64,000 nt of DNA, from positions 16,166,330-16,230,329 of the forward strand of contig OZ038439.1 in the NCBI GenBank assembly GCA_964036275.1, in the 5' to 3' direction. Positions 58,301-64,000 of this stretch are shown here, one piece after another (positions within the stretch are counted from its first letter, which is position 1; the number at the start of each line of letters is the position of its first letter). Under the pieces are notes generated by a model, which saw nothing but the letters and a program-made list of their open reading frames with translations, was not told the DNA's origin and did no database searches. The DNA is from Litoditis marina (lineage: Eukaryota; Nematoda; Chromadorea; Rhabditida; Rhabditidae). The translations under genes were made by a program, and so were the position numbers.

Positions 58301-58614
58301 GCAACTAGGACAAAACACACTTTTGTAACATTATAACCACGTTCCACCCAATGAACGTGTTCAGAGAGCAGCATGTGATCTCTAGTTTAAGACTAGTGAA
58401 AAACTCTGAATAGCTCGATTCATATTTCAATACGAAGAAACAAAAAGACTTTATTGACAGCACAAGTCAGTAACATCTAGGAAAACTGACCAGTTGATTT
58501 ACATGGCGAAATAGTAGATGTGGAAGGAGATGTACTAAATGCTCTTATCCTCCACAGCAGATTAATCCGGCTAGTCGAAGGAAAACTTCGAACACTCGAG
58601 ACTAGCATAGCCAT
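49319..58614 (-). CDS. MTIF2: Mitochondrial translation initiation factor IF-2
   Basis: GTPase that brings initiator tRNA to the mitochondrial ribosome. Exons: 58491-58614, 58107-58245, 57748-57871, 57400-57485, 57004-57164, 56675-56834, 56253-56322, 55876-55989, 55466-55559, 54971-55122, 54077-54208, 53497-53664, 53070-53214, 52604-52788, 50147-50223, 49766-49874, 49319-49432; 717 aa against 727 in human, all phases consistent. The N-terminus ([20 protein letters not shown]...) is a mitochondrial presequence. G1 GHVDHGKT (177-184), G2 [10 protein letters not shown]3 DTPGH (225-229), G4 NKCD (279-282), G5 SAL (315-317). Domain II starts [13 protein letters not shown]; the C-terminal half carries [34 protein letters not shown] and ends in the mtIF2-type TIDWFPPGF. 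Introns hold a fold-back element and an inverted-repeat element. Confidence 0.96.
51252..51976. mobile_element. 725-bp inverted-repeat element, ends GGGCGCGAAACTGTC
   Basis: GGGCGCGAAACTGTCGTAATT at the left and its near reverse complement AATGACAGTTTCGCGCCC at the right bound 725 bp in the 2.4-kb MTIF2 intron 50224-52603. No coding frame of note. Single copy in the window, so class is unknown. Confidence 0.6.
54258..54707. mobile_element. 450-bp fold-back (long palindrome) element
   Basis: Two arms of about 215 bp are near-perfect reverse complements around a short centre (54475-54500). Each arm contains two to three 21-bp tandem units of the type ACCAAATTTAGCCTGGTAGAC plus GGCCTGTAGCCCCTATTTT and ACCTATTTTAGGCTTGTAG. 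It fills most of the MTIF2 intron 54209-54970 and would form a long hairpin in RNA or DNA. Confidence 0.88.
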
Positions 58615-59341
58615 GATAACATAACCACTCTATTTAGAACCCTAAAAATGACCATCTTTGAAAAAAGCGCATCCGCTTTGCAGCTGTCGCGCCAAACTTC
58701 AAACCTGTCCAGTCGGAGATACACATGCGATAAAAACACAAGCTGGGTCGAATGGAACAAACAATAAAATAGAAAAATTTATCATCAACATTAAATTCTC
58801 AACAACTTCCGGGGTGTTATGTTCCTTCGCACTCAATCAGAAACAGAGAATTCGAGGGACACCGGGAAACAGACAAGTCTGTAGACGATGACCCGAGTTT
58901 GTTCTTAGAATATATGAAGAATACAATAAGAAAACAAAGAACCTAAGTAAGGAAAGAAGGACGTGCGTGATAGTTACAGAGAAAACCCCCGGATACAAAA
59001 CGAAACCAAACAAAACATAAACAAAATAGTGAAAGATCTACGCTAGCGAAACAGAAGCATTCTCACAAAAGCAAACTGTTCGACATAGTAGAGAATATGT
59101 AAAGTTCCACGGTGAACATGTGAATATGATAGAGAAAACTACTTGAACTTTAGTAAAAAGCTAGACAACTAGTTTAGGTGTATAAAGGTCAGATATGAAT
59201 TCACAAGCGATACTACGCATAACTAGTTCGACAGAATGCAAGAGTATTAGATTAGCATCCTCACCAACACATTAGCAGTAGAATGCCACAAGGGAAAACA
59301 AAGAGGTAACAGAAACGAGAAAACAATAAGCAAAATATTTT
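58615..59341. other. Intergenic region between MTIF2 start and ZNF277 stop
   Basis: About 730 bp, A-rich on the plus strand, no coding exon recognised. Contains the MTIF2 promoter and 5' UTR and the ZNF277 3' UTR. Confidence 0.5.
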
Positions 59342-62300
59342 TTACACGAGCTCATCCAGTTCGGTGGAGTTCAGTTCATGAAGCTCGGGAAGATCTTCAG
59401 CGATCACCTGAAATTCCGGAAAATTAGGACAAGGCGAGATAATACATCTTACATAGCCAAGAACAATTTCAAAGGACCTGTAAGACAGAACTACGGTCAT
59501 TTTCTTCCGTTCCTATCCATTTTTAGCTTTATCCCTGCCAGATTCAAAATGCTCCATTTGACAACTCAGACTGCAACTGTTCGTGATAACCATAGACTAA
59601 AGGTGGATTGGCGGAATAGTTCACAGAAAGAACCTCCCCATCCAGTACAACTCTTGAATGATGATATTTCGAACGAAACAAAACATACTCCGTCTACGGT
59701 GTTCTTCTTGCTCTCCGCCACAATAGCCTTGATGTTCTTGTCCAGATCTCTTCTGTTTCTCTCCTCCTCATCACTCGGCCCATCGCGTTCCTCCAACAGC
59801 GACTCCAGCATCCACAGCAGATGGTCGTTGCCGAACAGGGGAACCAGGTTCTCCTCTGTGTTCCACACCGAACTGTGCGGCAGACACTGCAAACATACTC
59901 GTTACTGAAATGATATAAGATGAAATGATATAAATGACTTACCTGAGAATTTGAATTCTATAATGAAAGCTACTACATACAGTCAAAAAACAAAACCAAC
60001 GAAAACAACTCACCTTGAAAGGACTTTCATCCTCCTTCAGATGCTTAGCGAGCTGCATTGTGTTTCCGAGGTCACTCTTCTGACACAACCAGCAAATGGC
60101 GTTGTAGTTCTGAAAGAAAATGAATGTAATTATTGGACAAATGCATCTTACTTAACAGACGTCCGCTCAGCGAGCGGACTGCATAGTTTAATTCCCGCTG
60201 TGAGATTAGACTCTACTCAATGAACCGAACATTCTATAAAAATGACAAAGCTGAAGAAAACAAGAAAAGATTAATGCCCAACCTGTTTGCGAATGAAGTT
60301 GATGAGCTTCATTCGTTCATAAAATCCTAGCTTGTGGGCGGCGATTTCCGAGAGAAGGTCGAGCTTGTGACTTTCCTAAAATGAAATTTCTGTGAATAGT
60401 GAAGTCCTCTTTCTATACCTGAAGAACATTACTGTAGACAACTGATTCTAATTAAGAACAGGCAACACGTGATCTCACACTTCACGTTAATATAAAAACT
60501 GGGATATAACGACTAAGGATATTATAGTCGAACTCGAAACCTACTCGAAATCAATTAACAACCCTGATAACTACCTTCATGTGCTCCAAAATGCTCTCCG
60601 CTGTCTCACTGCTCTCATCGCACATCAGACACAGTACACGGGTCTCCTCAACAGCAATATTGTCCTCCTGCCATTCGCACCACGAATTACTAGAAAACAA
60701 TAAATCAATTCAAAGCATAAAGCAATACTGAGCCACAGAGCATAAATCCAACTCTAAAAATCTGAAAGCGTGACTGTTTTTCGAAGTGCAACCAGGCTCA
60801 TAATCTGTATATCAAAAAAAACCTGAACGTAGCTAATAGCCATTATAATAAAACCTACTCTTCTTCCTCCTCATCCGAGTCTTGGAAGGTGGGCATGGTA
60901 TCCTCGAAGTCCTCAGCCAATACATCCAACCAACGTTTCCCGAGCTCCAGGTAGTTGATGATGTAGAACTTGTCGTAGTAGTGGTTTTTCGGGTTCACCT
61001 GAAACCATGCAAAGTTACATTGATAAACGGTGGTCATATGATGGATTTAGGAGCTATACTATATACTACAAAACTGCTCTCCGCAAACTCTTACAAATAG
61101 GTTACGCTTTTAGTTTCATGAAAATATCATATGAATGTTAAAGATAATACTGTTTCGTAGTCGTTGTCGTAGAAGTTCTCAAACTGCAAATACTGAAACT
61201 ACATACCTCGCGATGGTTTCTCTTGCGCATGTGATCCATCAGTGTGTTCTTGTCCTGGAACGTCTTCTCGCAGTAGATGCACTCATTTCTCTGAAGGTGA
61301 AAAGGTAAGTGAAATAATCCACACGTAAACTAAGGTTTTAAATGTTGCCCACAATCCAGGCTGCATGATGTAACTTGCCAAATAATCTCATGTGCACTGA
61401 TTATTACTTATGATTCACCTATGAAACAACTGACCTGCATCTTCTCCTTGAGGTGTTCCACGTACTCGGTGACGAACACGAGGTTGTCCGGAGAGCCAAG
61501 ATTCAGATGGTGAATCATGTAGAGATGATGAATGATCTTGGATCTGAAGCAGGTGTATTATAAGTTAAGTATGTATGAAAAACAAATTACAATCATTACA
61601 AAAAAGAAAGGAAAAAAACATACCTGTTTCCGCGAGCAGTGTAACGACAGAAAATGCACTGCAACTGGAACTCGCGATCCTCTCTGAAACAAAATAATCG
61701 TTTTTCAAAAGGATACTATATGAAAGCACGCAAAAAAAAAAGATTTAGTGAATTGCGGTGAGCCAAGCAAGAAGCGCTCACTGAGCGAGTAGAAATTCAA
61801 CTCCGGCAAAACTACTCCAGTACATCCGTATAATACTCCAGTACAGAGTATCATCAATATACTTTACCAAATTTTCCGTTCATTGAACAAAGCCCGTGAA
61901 ACAACTGTTCCTGCTCACCTTTCTCTCTGTTGACAGGACAGAGCTTCTTCGAGTCGGCGCATAGCCAGACGTTGTCTCACCGAATAATCTTCGGGCAGGG
62001 TTTCCGAGATGTTGTAATAATAGTCAGTTTGACCTGCAAACGTTCTTGTTCTTGTTGCAACCATGACTTTATAGAAATGAGAAAACAAAACAGATCTGTG
62101 GCCGTATTCACCAATCCTCGGGAAGCTAAAATACCTTCCCGCGGGAAGGTAGAGCACGAAAATAGTGTGCTGGTGAGGAGGGTCCAGAGGCGCGGGAAGC
62201 TTTTTTACCTTCCCGGGATCTTGGTGAATACGGCCACTGATCAACTGAAATGAGTCAACTATAGTGAATATTACACTGACCGAAGTACGGCTCCCCTTCT

Positions 62301-64000
62301 TTCGGTTCGATGCGTTGGAAGATCTTGTCCACGCTTTCCTTTGCGAAACGCTGGCGCCAATGCTCGATGTATCTGGGATTTCAAGTTTGAACTCACGACA
62401 AAGAACATCAAACCTAATCACTTCATGAGCAAACAAAAACACTACTTCATTACTTCATTTCATACCAACCTCTTTGGATCAACAATGAGTCCCATCTCCG
62501 ATACGACAATCTTGTGCTCCTTCAGAAGATGCCTAGAAGAAAGTATTGATATTATAACTATACAGCTAGCAGTTCAGTATGAATTCAGCTAACTCTAAAT
62601 AATCGATAAACGATCGTATGTTCATTCACAAGATAAATACAAGAACGTTTTGATGTTCGGGTTCCGTAAGAACTCGGGTAACTTTAACAATCAGCAATCC
62701 ACAGAACGCATTTTCTCCAGCCTCAAGTGACCAGCAACCAGCTGCCACATAAACTTTCACTATATTGATATATCGTTTAACCTTTTTAACGAAATCTCCT
62801 CAACAAAATAAAACGCATTGGCGAAAAATTGGGTTATTAAAAACAAATTGTTAAAACTAACTCAGAGAAGTGTTCCACTTGCTCGGGAAGGTCGAAGAAC
62901 TGCAAGCAGCTGATGCACATGGTAGGTCCACCCCACTTGGGAGAGTATCCTACCACAGGCACCGTTCCGGATAGGGTACTGAAAGGAGAAAAACTGATCT
63001 ATTAAGTAACCGAAAATGGGACAGATTGCAATTTTTGCATTCTGCTCATACAACGCCCAAGGGGGGGGGGGGCCTCTCACTCCCTAGAAATTTTCGCGAC
63101 CCCTCCATGTTTTCTTGTGTCGCGACCCCACAAAACAGCGACATTCAACTATTTTCTGTAGAATTGTCGCTGATTTTGTATGAAATTCGTAAGTTAACAG
63201 CTCGCGACCCCTACTTTTTACAAGAAATTGTTCGCGACTCCCCCTTTCATGAGAGACCTTGGCGATGTATGATTCTGCTGAAATAACGACTGAAAACCAG
63301 ACATACAACGAAGTTTTTTGAATGCGTTACTCTTACTCGAAGAAATTAGTGAATGTGGGAGAGGTAAACATTCAAGTTTGATCAGTGAACTGGAGCTTTA
63401 ACCAACCGGACGGTAATGAAAACATTAGTTTGCTTACCGAATTCTGCCTCTTGGTAGTGCGAGACTCATCTTCTGGGGTTGCTTTGGACCGAACTCGTCA
63501 TCAGAATCACTGAATGGCTCATCAAGATCATCGGGGACTGCAACAAAGCTATTACAATTCCAATTGAACTTGGTAAAAAGACCAACAGTTGAAAACAGCT
63601 GCGAATACTCGTCGCTAAAAAAATTCTCCACTTTAGTTTTTCTCACCACAAGGTCTTCAAAGATAGTAAGTAGAATAATGACACAAAATGGAAACTTACA
63701 TCCATCACTGTAGTCTCCATTGCTAGTCTGAGACATTGTGCGAGTAGACTCGTGATGATTGCGACGACCATTGTTGGCTGCAAAAGAAGAGCTGGATACA
63801 ATTACAATGAAACGCATAGGAAAATAAGGCAATACCCAATACAATTACGAGATCGAGAATCTAGTCTAGATTGAGGAGTACCTCCCAAGCTTTTCGTACA
63901 GTACAAGAAGTAACTTACAGTTGGTACTACGTGTTCGTTTGTGGGCATCATTCTGATTGTGCTTAGCTGCTGACTTGGATCCTCCCTGACTTTGACTTTT
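59342..64000 (-). CDS. ZNF277: Zinc finger protein 277-like (N-terminus beyond window)
   Basis: C2H2 zinc finger protein of the ZNF277 family; human ZNF277 works with Polycomb protein BMI1 and binds RPS2. Exons: 63919-64000 (partial), 63700-63777, 63438-63537, 62862-62978, 62470-62532, 62281-62372, 61919-62033, 61624-61683, 61435-61543, 61207-61290, 60859-60998, 60575-60689, 60283-60375, 60014-60109, 59689-59886, 59342-59407; all phases consistent. Fingers seen: CISCLQFFDLPEQVEHF..H, CIFC..H (RYTARGNR...HHLYMIHH), CIYCEKTFQDKNTLMDHMRKRNH, CLMCDESSETAESILEHM and CWLCQKSDLGNTMQLAKH. The segment NPKNHYYDKFYIINYLELGK is the family signature. N-terminal exons are low-complexity (Ser, Gln, Asn, Arg) and no start codon is certain. 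Confidence 0.92.
62098..62237. mobile_element. 140-bp inverted-repeat element, ends GTGGCCGTATTCACCAA
   Basis: Perfect 17-bp inverted ends GTGGCCGTATTCACCAA and TTGGTGAATACGGCCAC enclose further inverted segments (ACCTTCCCGCGGGAAGGT palindrome; GGGAAGCT...). It lies in the ZNF277 intron 62034-62280. MITE-like; single copy in the window. Confidence 0.8.
63058..63270. repeat. Poly-C/G-headed dispersed repeat, copy 2
   Basis: A run of 12 G followed by CCTCTCACTCC and several GCGACCCC units, then TTTTGTATGAAATTCG and TTTCATGAGAGACCTTGGCG. Homologous to 37725-37920. It sits in a ZNF277 intron. Confidence 0.65.

Noticed and set aside
60160..60200. Hairpin CCGCTCAGCGAGCGG with downstream AATTCCCGC as a possible tRNA
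   Set aside because: The loop is too short for an anticodon arm and no A box is present; a related weak pattern at 61750-61800 is equally incomplete.

Overview
The window is nuclear DNA from an intron-rich eukaryote, most likely an invertebrate animal. Seven protein-coding genes can be rebuilt by joining exons, and all lie on the minus strand. Exons are usually 60-180 nt. Introns run from about 70 nt to 2.4 kb, nearly all GT-AG with acceptors such as TTTCAG, TTCCAG or TTGCAG. Every exon junction given for the complete genes keeps the reading frame. The AT-rich intron and intergenic DNA is full of short palindromic or inverted-repeat elements. The exact lineage cannot be told from the sequence.

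Layout, low to high coordinate (3' to 5' for the genes): a carnitine acyltransferase of the CROT type (1-5927, C-terminus cut by the window edge); spastin (9303-17527, complete, 463 aa); the small zinc-binding protein CZIB/C1orf123 (18543-20927, complete, 165 aa); the HflX-family GTPase GTPBP6 (22107-27332, with an unresolved 5' exon near 27.9-28.0 kb); a 39-exon gene for a 1341-aa LisH protein that best resembles NPAT (29702-48471); mitochondrial initiation factor 2, MTIF2 (49319-58614, complete, 717 aa); and a zinc finger protein of the ZNF277 type (59342 to the right edge, N-terminus missing). Three genes serve organelles (CROT fatty-acyl transfer, GTPBP6 mitoribosome maturation, MTIF2 mitochondrial translation), but there is no evidence for operon-like coexpression; gaps between genes are about 0.7-3.4 kb.

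The most unusual structure is not a gene. At least seven exons in four genes are followed, inside the next intron, by one or more decayed copies of their own 3' end, each copy still carrying a splice donor or the donor-flanking sequence. The clearest cases are at 3691, 15-16 kb, 26308, 32605, 40520, 42067 and 47073. These look like tandem duplications that span exon-donor junctions; three of the seven are separated from the parent by microsatellite-like DNA.

The window also holds several families of non-autonomous inverted-repeat elements: a 124-bp TTAAAGAAGGACG family (four copies), hAT-like elements with 12-bp ends and 8-bp target duplications (two intact copies), a 1.1-kb element with long inverted ends and CG-rich internal repeats, a 450-bp fold-back element, and others. 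No transposase or reverse transcriptase coding sequence was found.
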